Shown in pieces: positions 9,069 to 18,914 of a stretch of DNA of 64,000 nt. Location of the stretch: NCBI GenBank assembly GCA_028687995.1, contig JAQTZA010000003.1, positions 124,001-188,000 on the forward strand, written 5' to 3'. The position numbers were made by a program, and so were the translations under genes. Each line of letters opens with the position of its first letter. Positions within the stretch are counted from its first letter, which is position 1. Below the pieces are notes generated by a model. That model was not told the DNA's origin. It did not search any database and was given only the letters and a program-made list of their open reading frames with translations. The stretch comes from Bacteroidales bacterium (GTDB taxonomy: Bacteria > Bacteroidota > Bacteroidia > Bacteroidales > UBA7332).

Positions 9069-10559
9069 TTATTTTTTCCAACGATATGAAGCGACACTTT
9101 TGGCTGGAATTGTGAAAGCAAAAGAGTGTGTTGCATCTGCCAATGTAATTTTTAACGAACTATTTGTGTCGTTTTGCATAACCAATCCATACGTTCCATC
9201 GGTGTTCTCAACAGCGGTATAATACAACCCCGATGTTTGAAATCCTGTTGTCCCGATTCGCTTTGCCCCAGGTGAAATTGCTTTTGACAAATGACCGATA
9301 AGATAGAAATGAGATTTGCGATCTAATGTCGCATAGTCCTTTGTGCTGATATCGACAGCACCATAACAAGTTGTGCAGCCACCCGGTCTATTGGGAGCAC
9401 GATTTTCATCCAACATATAGTTCCAAACGATAACGGCCTTGCAATAATTATTCAGACTTCCAATCCCAATCTCTTTCATGCTCCACATTAACTCAGTCAA
9501 ATCACCACTAGCAGGATAATTCCATGTGCCAATTGACATTTCTGTGAAATATAAGTTTTTGCTTGGAAAGGCATTATGCACATTCATCATTTCACTCTTG
9601 TCACCTCCATAAGCATGATACGCAGCGCCATCAACGTATTGGGCTGCTACTGGATCTGAATAAATTTTTACCGGATAATTCAACTGGTCTGATATATTAT
9701 CATAATTATAATTGTGATCAAACACAACGATTTTAGTAGTCAATCCTGCCTCAGAAAATTTAGGACCTAATGCATTTTTTACAAATGCAGCCTGTTCTTG
9801 CCACGACATATAGAGTGAAACAGAGTTACCGCGATTTAAAGGTTCATTTTGAATCGTTAAAGCATCAATTTTAAAACCTTCGGCACCCATTGCTTGCACA
9901 AATTTTACGAAATAAGTCGCGTAATCGAGATAATAATCTGGATTTAGTTGCCCGCTTGTCCATGAGTTAAAGGGCTTTTTATCTGTTAAATTATTGACTT
10001 TCATCCAACGAGGACACGTCCAAGGTGAAGCCAAAATTTTTACATTTGGATTAATAGCCAAGATTTCTTTCAGAATGGGGAACAAATCTCTTTTGTCTAA
10101 ATCGTGAATCGCAAAATTCTCTATCCCTGGTGTATCGCAGCAAGTATATTCATCCAATGAGAAATCGGAACAACCAATGGAAATCCTGATGTAGCTATAT
10201 CCCATTCCACTCACTGGATCAAAAGTCTCTTTCAAAAGCTTTGTCCGATTCGCTTGAGACATTTTCAATAAATTGTAACATGATGAACCTGTGATGGCCG
10301 CTCCAAAACCGTCAATTTGCTGAAATACTTGGTTTGGATTCATGGTAATAGTTGTCTCAACTGCCATATTAGGCTTCGTGCTAAAAGCGAGCGGAACACT
10401 ATCAAATCGCATAGATCCATTCGCCATAGTAACAAATACATCTACGTCCTTCTTGAATTTTGTTACCACAGGAGTGGATATATCACTTTCTGTCTGGCAA
10501 GAGGCAAAAGCAATATTGAAAAATAATACAGAAATAAAAAGGGAAATAATTTTATTCAT
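9069..10559 (-). CDS. GH30 glycosidase, lipoprotein, first of three
   Basis: A 496-residue protein with a signal peptide II ending in FASC (Cys ~21), so it is a lipoprotein, probably outer-membrane surface exposed. The GH30 catalytic domain carries acid/base Glu ~239 in TIQNEP and nucleophile Glu ~340 in YFTEM. The SPWTCPRWMK substrate-pocket motif is also present. A surface GH30 next to the SGBP/SusCD genes matches the position of the endo-beta-1,6-glucanase in characterised beta-1,6-glucan PULs. Activity is inferred from family and context. It is separated from the upstream SGBP gene by 49 bp that hold a perfect 10-bp hairpin. Confidence 0.92.
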   Translation of the reverse strand: MNKIISLFISVLFFNIAFASCQTESDISTPVVTKFKKDVDVFVTMANGSMRFDSVPLAFSTKPNMAVETTITMNPNQVFQQIDGFGAAITGSSCYNLLKMSQANRTKLLKETFDPVSGMGYSYIRISIGCSDFSLDEYTCCDTPGIENFAIHDLDKRDLFPILKEILAINPNVKILASPWTCPRWMKVNNLTDKKPFNSWTSGQLNPDYYLDYATYFVKFVQAMGAEGFKIDALTIQNEPLNRGNSVSLYMSWQEQAAFVKNALGPKFSEAGLTTKIVVFDHNYNYDNISDQLNYPVKIYSDPVAAQYVDGAAYHAYGGDKSEMMNVHNAFPSKNLYFTEMSIGTWNYPASGDLTELMWSMKEIGIGSLNNYCKAVIVWNYMLDENRAPNRPGGCTTCYGAVDISTKDYATLDRKSHFYLIGHLSKAISPGAKRIGTTGFQTSGLYYTAVENTDGTYGLVMQNDTNSSLKITLADATHSFAFTIPAKSVASYRWKK

Positions 10560-10574
10560 TGTGGTTGAATATTT

Positions 10575-10600
10575 CGTTTGGAGGTATTACCCTCCAAACG
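10575..10600 (-). promoter_or_regulatory. intercistronic stem-loop between the SGBP and GH30 genes
   Basis: A perfect 10-bp stem CGTTTGGAGG / CCTCCAAACG with a 6-nt loop. It starts 8 bp after the SGBP stop codon and ends 15 bp before the GH30 start. On the minus strand it is followed by AAATATTC rather than a T-run, so it looks more like an mRNA-stabilising or processing hairpin than a full terminator. Confidence 0.6.
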
Positions 10601-10608
10601 ATCTGTTT

Positions 10609-12009
10609 TTATTTTATTTTTTCGGCTGTGAAGGTCTTATTGTTTTCGTTGACTGTAAATCGATAAACACCATCGACAGCTGACTCTCCCAACAATTTCA
10701 CATTACCTTTCACATCAGCTGGCCCTAAAAATGGAGGTGTTAATGTGTAGGTATCCACCCATAACTCGTGACCATCCCACCATCCACGTTTGTGGAAGAA
10801 TTTGAAATCACATTTTCCATAGATATTGCCATCAGTATTAGGCGCGTTCTTGCAATACATAGTCACTTGATAGATTCCCTCTGCAATTTTACGAGTTCCA
10901 TAATAGTCAAGTGGACTATTCCAATTCCAACTTGAAGTTGTAACAAATGGTGATTGTGGTCTTCCATAACCCGTACCACAAACCCAAACTGCTTCTGGAT
11001 AAAGGGCATCTGGAAGTGGTTCAATATAGAGATACCCTGTTGGTACGTAATAATAAGCTTTATACACTCCTGTTTTTCCAAGGAATTTTGCTGTATTTGC
11101 GCCCGTAACTTCAAAATAATCGGGAGAAATATTGTTATCCAAATTCGTTATTCCTGTAAAAGTAACCTCAACATTTTCTCCAAAGTAGATCGTTGCACCG
11201 CGAAAATCTTTGCTTGTATTCAACGTTGCAGGGTTTGGTGCAAGATCAGCAATCACATCCAAAGTTTTTACCGGTTCGAGTAATTTCCCACCTACTTTCG
11301 CAGTGAACTGCAATGCATTGAATTGATATATAGAGATTCCGACCAACGTACCATCAAAGGCAGCAATGGATTCTCCAGTTTGATCTATAAGACCTATACC
11401 TGTTCCAACTTTTCCAAAAACCAATCCTGTCCAATCAACGCGTTTGAATTTGTCAATTTTTGTAGCAAGTTTGTATTTAAAATTTGTGCTATACGTTAAT
11501 CCTGTTGCCTTATACAGCAAACTATCAGCGTTTACTAACGTCAATTTGGCAGCTGTGCCAGAGCCTAGATCTGGTACAATATACAAATCTGTAATCACTG
11601 GACGTTTTGCAATAGTGGTGCTCACGATAGAGTCTTTTTCGATTCCAGATACGTTAGTAGAAGTAATATACACCTTTATTGGCTCATTATCAGGGCGGTT
11701 TGGTACAAAAGGCACGCCATACGTTCTATTTACGCTTGATTTGTTTCCAGCGGTTCTGATTTTCTCAGAAACAACCACTTCATTGTTTACCACCACACGA
11801 ACCAACAAGGTAGAAAGTGGTGCAATTTTGTCCGATACGGCAATTTTCAAATGTATTGAATCGCCGTACGTAATCTGACTTTCAGTCACCGTCGCTGTAT
11901 CGATTTTTGGAGTTGATGTCGCATATCGTACTACCACATCTTCATTGGTACATGCCCAGAAGATTGCTGATACGAACATCAAAAACAAGAGCTTCATACT
12001 ATTTTTCAT
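10609..12009 (-). CDS. surface glycan-binding lipoprotein (DUF5121/SusE-position protein)
   Basis: A 466-residue lipoprotein (lipobox FWAC, Cys ~20) made of beta-rich immunoglobulin-like domains. The C-terminal ~120 residues are rich in tryptophan and tyrosine (WVCGTGYG, SSWNWNSPLDY, HKRGWWDGHELWVDTY), as expected of a glycan-binding face. This architecture recalls the DUF5121-type surface glycan-binding proteins that follow SusD in Bacteroidota loci, including those for beta-1,6-glucan. It should sit on the outer membrane with SusCD and capture the polymer. The gene is 35 bp downstream of susD. The assignment to DUF5121 is from memory of the family; the role follows from context. Confidence 0.75.
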   Translation of the reverse strand: MKNSMKLLFLMFVSAIFWACTNEDVVVRYATSTPKIDTATVTESQITYGDSIHLKIAVSDKIAPLSTLLVRVVVNNEVVVSEKIRTAGNKSSVNRTYGVPFVPNRPDNEPIKVYITSTNVSGIEKDSIVSTTIAKRPVITDLYIVPDLGSGTAAKLTLVNADSLLYKATGLTYSTNFKYKLATKIDKFKRVDWTGLVFGKVGTGIGLIDQTGESIAAFDGTLVGISIYQFNALQFTAKVGGKLLEPVKTLDVIADLAPNPATLNTSKDFRGATIYFGENVEVTFTGITNLDNNISPDYFEVTGANTAKFLGKTGVYKAYYYVPTGYLYIEPLPDALYPEAVWVCGTGYGRPQSPFVTTSSWNWNSPLDYYGTRKIAEGIYQVTMYCKNAPNTDGNIYGKCDFKFFHKRGWWDGHELWVDTYTLTPPFLGPADVKGNVKLLGESAVDGVYRFTVNENNKTFTAEKIK

Positions 12010-12044
12010 AATTCTATTTCTTTAAAGTTTTTGATCTACTCAGA

Positions 12045-13556
12045 TTAATATCCAGGGTTTTGAGTCATCGACGGATTGATGTCGATTTGAGCCTGAGGCA
12101 AAGGAAGAAGTGTCATTGCAGGAGTGATATTATCCTGAGGTAATCTTCCGCTATCTCTGCTATTGAGCGTATTCATTATTGCGAATACTTTTCCCGTACG
12201 AACTAAATCAAACCAACGTTGTCCTTCGAAAGCCAATTCCAAACGTCTTTCGTTTAATACTGCATTTGCCATTAAATCTTTATTGGATGTAATGTTTGAA
12301 GCAAGATTTGGTAATTTTGCACGAGTTCTGATTTGATTAACCAATGTAGCCGCTTCAGCTAAATTGTTTTGCTCAACCTGAGCTTCTGCCTTTAATAATA
12401 GCAAATCAGCCAATCGTAATTTGATGATACTATTAAATTTAGATCTAAATTTATACAAGTGAGGGTACGATTTCGATGGGTAATGATTGCTCCAAGTAAC
12501 CTCGGCAAAAATCATTGTTTGAGCTTTACGCACCGCATCTCCAGCATCGTCAAAAGCCTTAATTAGATCGCGAGTTGGTGTACACCATTTTGCCCAATCG
12601 TATTTGCTTGCTGGATCAGACACATCCACCCCATATAACCATGTTAACCAGTTACCACCTCCTGCAAAAGGAATTTCGAAAATGGATTCACTCGAGAAGC
12701 GCATTTTCATATCCGTTTTGGCAGAATTAACGTCGAATAAGTCAGCATAATTGGGCACCAATGATACATCTTTCTCAACCTCGTTGCAATATTGGACTAC
12801 CTTGGCATAATCACGTACTGGTTTTTCAGCATAAATTTTTGCCAACATCGCATTAGCTACAGTTCTAGAGAATACAAATTTATTAGCGCTATTCATGGCA
12901 GGTGCACCACCGGGCTCTAATGCGGTATTCAAATCTTTGATGATTTGTGTATAAACCAACGCCGAAGAATCACGTTTTGGATAATAAAGCGGATAAACCT
13001 CTTTCACATTTGCGGCTGTGATTGCTGGTGGTTCTGTAATTACCAAAGGAACATTGCCCCAAAGACGCACCATATCGAAATAAAACATTGAGCGAAGAAT
13101 CAATGCTTCTGCTTTCCACTGTTTGCGCTCTGCGGCAGTCAGCGTAGCGTCGGGGACTGAATCAATATTACAAATCACACTGTTGGTAGCACCAATCATA
13201 CGATAGTAATATCCCCAGTCGCGATTGATATTTTTGTTGATCCCGTCTTGTTTTTGTTGCTCTAATTGAGTCAACTCTGCATCGGTAGCACCACGATAAG
13301 AGTTATCTGCATGTGTATCAGTATAAATCAAATAATCCAACTGCAATTCGATGTACACCCCTTTCATTTGGTTATACATAGCATCGTACTGCGTTTTCAT
13401 CTCTTCTTTTGTCTTAAATTTGACAGTTGACCCAGTGCTAGTCTTTCCGCCTAGTGTTACTTCACTAAAGTCTGAAATTGGATTTCTCTCCAACGAACAT
13501 GCTGCGAAATATACAATTACGGCAAGGAGCGAACCTATTTTAAATATTGTTTTCAT
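12045..13556 (-). CDS. SusD/RagB-family glycan-binding lipoprotein, PUL 1
   Basis: A 503-residue lipoprotein (FAAC lipobox, Cys ~20) with the SusD arrangement. An N-terminal helical region carries the YYRMIGATNSVICNID segment, followed by AEALILRSMFYFDMVRLWGNVPL (split TPR core). The C-terminal domain holds RLADLLLLKAEAQ and NERRLELAFEGQRWFDLVRTGK, both hallmark SusD segments. SusD forms the lid of the SusC transporter at the outer-membrane surface. It lies 17 bp after susC, so the pair is co-transcribed. Confidence 0.96.
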   Translation of the reverse strand: MKTIFKIGSLLAVIVYFAACSLERNPISDFSEVTLGGKTSTGSTVKFKTKEEMKTQYDAMYNQMKGVYIELQLDYLIYTDTHADNSYRGATDAELTQLEQQKQDGINKNINRDWGYYYRMIGATNSVICNIDSVPDATLTAAERKQWKAEALILRSMFYFDMVRLWGNVPLVITEPPAITAANVKEVYPLYYPKRDSSALVYTQIIKDLNTALEPGGAPAMNSANKFVFSRTVANAMLAKIYAEKPVRDYAKVVQYCNEVEKDVSLVPNYADLFDVNSAKTDMKMRFSSESIFEIPFAGGGNWLTWLYGVDVSDPASKYDWAKWCTPTRDLIKAFDDAGDAVRKAQTMIFAEVTWSNHYPSKSYPHLYKFRSKFNSIIKLRLADLLLLKAEAQVEQNNLAEAATLVNQIRTRAKLPNLASNITSNKDLMANAVLNERRLELAFEGQRWFDLVRTGKVFAIMNTLNSRDSGRLPQDNITPAMTLLPLPQAQIDINPSMTQNPGY

Positions 13557-13573
13557 AATTTATATCTCCTCTT

Positions 13574-16500
13574 TTAAAATTCTACATTTAATCCAAAAAC
13601 AAAGCTGCGAGATTGAGGGTACGTACCCCAGTCGATGCCTTGCGTAGTAGCACTTCCACCATATTGATTTACCTCAGGGTCAAAACCTCTATATTTGGTA
13701 AGCGTCCAAAGATTTTGAGCAGTGAAATAGGGTTGTAGTCTCGAAATAGAGGCTTTTTTCAACAACCGACTCGATAAATTATACGAAAGTGTCAGTGTTT
13801 TCAATCTCAAAAAGCTTCCATCTTCCACAAAACGGGTAGAGGCTTTCAAATTGTCTTTCTGAGAGGTAGCACGTGGCATATAGGTAACCATACCTGGGCG
13901 CTCCCATCTGTCTAACACTCGAATTGATTGATTTTTAGCATCATACATCCCTTCTGTCTCCATACGAGACGCATTGTAAATGTCGTTACCATACGAACCT
14001 TGGAAGAATACATTCAAACTCAACCCTTTGTAGGAGAAATTATTGGTTAATCCAAATGTAAAATCAGGATTCGGATTACCAATATATGTTTTGTCGCTCA
14101 ACGAAATTTTACCATCTCCATTCACATCTTTATATTTCAAGTCTCCAGTTTCTGGATCAACTCCTTCCGATACGTATCCCCAAAATCTACTCAATGGTTG
14201 ACCTGGTGTCATGCGAATAATTGTTTCACTTGTTGCTTCAGAAGTTTGTCCATAGAAATAAATTTGTTGTAGATTGAATTTCTCCACTTTATTTCTGTTA
14301 AATGAAATATTAAAATCGGTATCCCATTTGAATTTACGTGTCATATTTTTAGTACTCAGGGCTATCTCTAAACCTCTATTACTCATTTCACCTTCATTTC
14401 TAGTTAAAGACGTAATGGAAGATGTCGACGGTAATGGCACATTTATCAAAAGGTTTGTAGTGTACTTGTAGTACGCATCAAAAGTCAAATTCACCCTATT
14501 TTTTAAGATTGATAAATCTAATCCTAAATTGGTTTGAGTCGTAGTTTCCCAAGTCAAATCTGAATTCTTCATATTCGCTACAGTCAATGCGGGAACAGCA
14601 TTTGTGTTTCCTGTTTCCCACCAATTAATTCGACTGATGTTATACATTTGAAGATATGAGTAATCACCAATTCCAGATTCATTACCAGTTTGGCCCCATC
14701 CTCCACGAACTTTCAAATCGTCGAGCCACTCAATTCCTTTCATGAAATTCTCGGACGACATTCTCCATGCAGCTGAAGCTGAAGGGAAATATCCCCAACG
14801 ATGCGCAGGATCGAGTTTTGATGAACCATCCGCTCTAAAATTGACAGTCATTAAATATTTACTATCGTAGTTGTAGGCTGCACGACCAATATAAGACATC
14901 ATCGAACGAGCTGTGGCAGATGTCCCACCCCATGGGTCAATTTTATTGGCGGCATTCAACGTCTTGATGTCAGAACTGTAGTAGTGTGAACCCGACATGT
15001 AGATTTGGTCCCAATTTGCAGTAGTATTTGAGGTACCTCCCATCAAGCTAACAGAATGCTTTTCGAATAATTTGTCGTAAGTCAAAATATTATCCACTAC
15101 CATAGTGGTACTCAACGAGCGATTATCAGAAGCAGCTCCATATTGTGAACGACCATAAGATGTCTTCACTGGATCAAGAAAACTTGAAGAATGATAATAG
15201 ACACGGTCCAAAGAGGCAGAACTTCTCAGTTTTAATTCAGGTGCAAAAGTGATTTCGCCACTCACACTACCCACTAATCGGTTCGTGTTTGCCATATTAT
15301 CTTCCGAGCGAGACATGTTTTCAATCGGGTGAGTAACCTGAGCTCCATAAAAATTATTGTAATATTGTTTTGGATTAGCAGGATCCCAAATTGGAGCGTA
15401 AGTCGGTGTATTAATAACAGATAAAATTACTCCTGCACGGTTTGAACCTGTACCCGAAATGATTCCATTATTTGTATAATCAGAATATGCTAAGTTGGTA
15501 CCCAGTTTGAACCAACTACGAATTTGATTCTCCAAATTTGCTCTGAAGTTGTAGCGTTTATAGTAGGCAACAGGTATTACACCTTTTTCATTGATAACAC
15601 CTGCTGATACAAAATATTTTAATTTGTCCGTAGCATTCGACAATGAGAATTGATAATTCTGAGAAACTCCTGTACGGTAAGTCTCTTTAAACCAGTCGGT
15701 CTTATCTGTTAAACCATCAGGAATGGTAGCAGCTCCAATTTCATCCATCAGCGCTTTGTATTGAGCGACATTCAACGATTTCATTTGACGAGCTACTTGC
15801 GTAACTCCGGTGAAAGCGCTAAATGATAATTTTGCTTCGCCTTTTGACCCTGATTTAGTAGTAATCAAAACAACGCCATTAGCTCCTTTCGAACCATAAA
15901 TGGCCGCTGAAGAGGCGTCTTTCAACACTTGCATACTCTCAATATCATTCGGAGAGAGAAAGTTGATTTCGCTCATAGGCACACCATCCACAACATAAAG
16001 TGGATCGTTACTTGCTCCGATAGAGGTATTACCACGAACACGAACTACCATTCCAGCACCTGGCTCTCCACTTGGCTGAATAACACTTACACCAGCAGCT
16101 TTACCCTGAATGGCAGCAGCTGCAGAAATAATAGGTCTTTCGTTGATGTCTTTTGTAGAAACAATCGCTACTGAGGTTGTCACATCTTTGCGTTTTACAC
16201 TACCATAACCAACAACGACTACTTCATCAAGTAGTTTGGTGTCTTCCACTAATTTGATCGAGAAATTGGTCGATTTTTTGACGTTTATTTGTTGTGCCAA
16301 ATAGCCAATATATGAAACTACCAATGTAGAATTATCAGCCGCATCGAGTTTAAATCGACCATCTATATCAGTAATTGTTCCATTGATGGTTCCTTTTACC
16401 ATCACATTGGCGCCAATAATTGGTTCTCCCTTTTCGTCAGTGACGACCCCAGTGACGCCTTTTCCCTTTTTTGATTCAGGAGCGGGTGCAGTTTTTGAGG

Positions 16501-16816
16501 GAGTTAAAACAATCAAATTGTTCTCTTTTTTCTCCCATGCTACGCCACTGCCTTCAAACAGTAATTGTAACGTCTCATCAATGGATTGATTGGTTACATT
16601 CAAAGTGGCTGTTTTGTTGAGAGCAGTAAAGCCGTCGTTGTAGAAAAATTTGTAATTAGACGATTTTTCAATCTCTTTGAGAATCTGGCGTATAGGTTGA
16701 TTTTCAACTTTCACAGTTACCTGAGCGATGAGGCTCAACGTAGTAAAAAAAATCAAAACTACTAGCCAAGCGAAGCGCATTGCTCTACTTTTTGGGTAGT
16801 TGTACTCGTTTTTCAT
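13574..16816 (-). CDS. SusC/RagA-family TonB-dependent transporter with STN domain, PUL 1
   Basis: A 1080-residue outer-membrane protein. Order: signal peptide, STN domain (~33-105), carboxypeptidase-D-like regulatory domain (~121-190, GVVTDEKGEPIIGANV), a DEVVVVGYGS segment near 197-206, plug domain with PLYVVDGVP and GSKGANGVVLITT (~208-320), and the 22-strand barrel ending in a terminal Phe (LNVEF). The N-terminal STN domain is the one that signals to FecR-type anti-sigma factors, which fits the fecR and sigma genes directly upstream. It imports oligosaccharides released at the surface by GH30 activity. The 180 bp between fecR and this start should contain the FecI-dependent promoter. Confidence 0.97.
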   Translation of the reverse strand: MKNEYNYPKSRAMRFAWLVVLIFFTTLSLIAQVTVKVENQPIRQILKEIEKSSNYKFFYNDGFTALNKTATLNVTNQSIDETLQLLFEGSGVAWEKKENNLIVLTPSKTAPAPESKKGKGVTGVVTDEKGEPIIGANVMVKGTINGTITDIDGRFKLDAADNSTLVVSYIGYLAQQINVKKSTNFSIKLVEDTKLLDEVVVVGYGSVKRKDVTTSVAIVSTKDINERPIISAAAAIQGKAAGVSVIQPSGEPGAGMVVRVRGNTSIGASNDPLYVVDGVPMSEINFLSPNDIESMQVLKDASSAAIYGSKGANGVVLITTKSGSKGEAKLSFSAFTGVTQVARQMKSLNVAQYKALMDEIGAATIPDGLTDKTDWFKETYRTGVSQNYQFSLSNATDKLKYFVSAGVINEKGVIPVAYYKRYNFRANLENQIRSWFKLGTNLAYSDYTNNGIISGTGSNRAGVILSVINTPTYAPIWDPANPKQYYNNFYGAQVTHPIENMSRSEDNMANTNRLVGSVSGEITFAPELKLRSSASLDRVYYHSSSFLDPVKTSYGRSQYGAASDNRSLSTTMVVDNILTYDKLFEKHSVSLMGGTSNTTANWDQIYMSGSHYYSSDIKTLNAANKIDPWGGTSATARSMMSYIGRAAYNYDSKYLMTVNFRADGSSKLDPAHRWGYFPSASAAWRMSSENFMKGIEWLDDLKVRGGWGQTGNESGIGDYSYLQMYNISRINWWETGNTNAVPALTVANMKNSDLTWETTTQTNLGLDLSILKNRVNLTFDAYYKYTTNLLINVPLPSTSSITSLTRNEGEMSNRGLEIALSTKNMTRKFKWDTDFNISFNRNKVEKFNLQQIYFYGQTSEATSETIIRMTPGQPLSRFWGYVSEGVDPETGDLKYKDVNGDGKISLSDKTYIGNPNPDFTFGLTNNFSYKGLSLNVFFQGSYGNDIYNASRMETEGMYDAKNQSIRVLDRWERPGMVTYMPRATSQKDNLKASTRFVEDGSFLRLKTLTLSYNLSSRLLKKASISRLQPYFTAQNLWTLTKYRGFDPEVNQYGGSATTQGIDWGTYPQSRSFVFGLNVEF

Positions 16817-16996
16817 TGTGTTTTCATATTATGGTTAATAACTGAAGAAAATAATAAGTCCATTCCGCTGAGTGAACTTTTGATACCAAGTAGGATTCTT
16901 GATTTTTTAGAAATCAATAACGTCCTTTCAATAAGATTTCAGGTTGTGTTTTTCATGTAAAAAATTGATTATAGCGTGTGTGTGATTCGTGTAAAC

Positions 16997-17998
16997 TTAC
17001 TGACCAGTTATCCGTCTGTAATATGGCATGGTCGCTCTATTCTCCTTCAGATAAATAACAGAATCTTTGATACTGTATGTGAATGGGGATGTCATAGAGA
17101 AAATCTGCAATAGACTCTCTAAGCTTGTGTTTTTAATTGTTCCAGTAAAGCGGTATTTCTTGAGTGAATTGGATTCGAAAGCAAAATGAATATTATAGTT
17201 TCGCTCAAGAGCGATGGCTATGTTTTCGAAAGATTCAGATTCGAATACCATTTGATTATTCATCCAACTGGTATAAAGATTGGGATTTTCAACCTCTGTT
17301 TTTTGCATGCTGCGTACCGATTTATCGTACACCACGCATTGATTGGGAATTAATCTTATTTTGTTGCGTTCATCTCCGACCTCAACCTTACCTCTCACCA
17401 AAACTGCAGTGATCAATTTTTCTTCGGGATAAGCTTTCACGTCAAATGCTGTACCGAGTGCTTCTACTGAGAATTCTCCACTTTGCACCACAAAAGGTGC
17501 TCTTTTGTTTTTAGCAACATCAAAAAATGCTTCGCCTTCAAGTTTCACAATTCTTTCTTTTTGATTGAATCGTTTTCCGTAGGTAATCCTCGACCCCGAA
17601 TTCATCCAAACGCTACTACCATCAGGTAATATCACTTTTGCTTTTTGCCCCTTTTCTACAGCAACACTCATATCTTTTACCTGATTTTGAGTTTCAGAAT
17701 GATACAAAAGGTATGCTGAAAGAGATGTTGTTAATAATAGAAGAACTGAAGCAGCAATTGAAATCCAATGTTTGCGGATAGAGAAGGTTCTAGGAGATGT
17801 TTCTTGTTTAATCTTTTCGAAAATCCGTTTCTGAACAACAGAATTCATAGAATCAGAAGCGCTCTCCCAATTTTCTGTCATCCATTCGTTTTCGAAATCG
17901 TTATTTTTTAACTGGCCAAGCAAATGACGCACGTCTTGTGTGGCTGCTTTTCCATCCAAAAACTGATTGAGTAAATCTATGTTTTTATTGCTTTTCAT
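16997..17998 (-). CDS. FecR-family anti-sigma factor, PUL 1
   Basis: A 333-residue inner-membrane protein. A cytoplasmic N-terminal segment (~1-75) that should hold the sigma factor is followed by one transmembrane helix (~78-99) and a periplasmic FecR domain (GQKAKVILPDGSSVWMNSGS, EGEAFFDV, GTAFDVKAY). A C-terminal DUF4974-type domain (FENIAIALERNY, LQIFSMTSP) contacts the STN domain of SusC. It lies between the sigma factor and susC, the usual order of trans-envelope PUL signalling. Confidence 0.95.
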   Translation of the reverse strand: MKSNKNIDLLNQFLDGKAATQDVRHLLGQLKNNDFENEWMTENWESASDSMNSVVQKRIFEKIKQETSPRTFSIRKHWISIAASVLLLLTTSLSAYLLYHSETQNQVKDMSVAVEKGQKAKVILPDGSSVWMNSGSRITYGKRFNQKERIVKLEGEAFFDVAKNKRAPFVVQSGEFSVEALGTAFDVKAYPEEKLITAVLVRGKVEVGDERNKIRLIPNQCVVYDKSVRSMQKTEVENPNLYTSWMNNQMVFESESFENIAIALERNYNIHFAFESNSLKKYRFTGTIKNTSLESLLQIFSMTSPFTYSIKDSVIYLKENRATMPYYRRITGQ

Positions 17999-18142
17999 TT
18001 ATCTATTCTTAATTCAATTGATGGAAGTAATAAGTTTTAGTGCGAAATTTGCTTGAGGTTAAAACTAAAAAATCATAGTGTGTACAGATTACACATTTGC
18101 GAACGATCATTCCGTTACGCTATAATTAATTATTAACTTTAT

Positions 18143-18736
18143 TTAACAAATAGTCGAGGAAAGCAGTAAGATGGTAATCAGCTTATAGTAGGGCATCAGG
18201 TTCTTTCGCATAAACTGAGTTGCTTTCGTAAGCTGCGATTCTACTGTATTTTCAGAGATTTGAAGCATTTCTGCAATCTCTCTATTTGGTAGGTGTTTGA
18301 TTCGACTGAGAATATATACTTTGCGTCGAGCAGGAGGGAGTTGCTCTATCAAGGTATTAATTTGTTCTTCGAGCATTTTAAATTCGACCTCTTGCTCCAC
18401 CGAATTTTCGAGTTCAGAGGCGTGTTCCATAACATAATCATGGTACAAGAATCCTTGAAGACGACTTTTAAGCACATTGAGGTAGAGGTTTTTCCCGACA
18501 GTGAAAACAAAAGAGCTGAACGAGCCTTCGGTGTCAATGTGTTGTCTTATTTCCCAGATTTTGATAAAGACATTCTGAACAATCTCTTCGGCAACGTAAA
18601 AATCACCTTTCGAAATGCTAAGAATATAGTTGTAGAGTTTACCGCTGTATTTGCTGTAAAGAATTTCAAAACAAGCAGCATCGCCTTTTTTGAGTCGCTC
18701 CAAAAGAATTCTATCGTTTATTATTTCACTCTTCAT
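18143..18736 (-). CDS. ECF RNA polymerase sigma factor (FecI-like), PUL 1
   Basis: The ATG at 18736 is taken rather than the TTG six codons upstream, giving 197 residues. Sigma region 2 spans ~20-90 (FEILYSKYSGKLYNYI, VFIKIWE). Region 4 spans ~130-180 with the helix-turn-helix NREIAEMLQISENTVESQLT. The protein ends in a short hydrophobic tail (LITILLLSS), common in Bacteroidota FecI-like factors. It should direct transcription of the downstream SusCD operon when FecR is signalled through SusC. A housekeeping-type promoter lies upstream. Confidence 0.94.
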   Translation of the reverse strand: MKSEIINDRILLERLKKGDAACFEILYSKYSGKLYNYILSISKGDFYVAEEIVQNVFIKIWEIRQHIDTEGSFSSFVFTVGKNLYLNVLKSRLQGFLYHDYVMEHASELENSVEQEVEFKMLEEQINTLIEQLPPARRKVYILSRIKHLPNREIAEMLQISENTVESQLTKATQFMRKNLMPYYKLITILLLSSTIC

Positions 18737-18814
18737 GGCGTTGGTGTCTTTCAAACGAAGATTTTGCAGTCAGGTTAAATGATTGAATTATCAATCCGTA
18801 ATCGCTATGCTTAG

Positions 18815-18848
18815 CAAATATAGCTTCTAATAATTAGAATCTAAACAA
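18815..18848 (-). promoter_or_regulatory. promoter of the PUL 1 sigma factor gene
   Basis: On the minus strand TTG at 18846-18848 and the -7 box TATATTTG at 18815-18822 are separated by 23 bp. The predicted start of transcription lies about 70 nt before the ATG at 18736. Confidence 0.55.
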
Positions 18849-18914
18849 TTAATGAGGCTATTTCCATTACACAAATCAAAATATTTAACCAACGTTAACT
18901 AATATTCAACCAAA

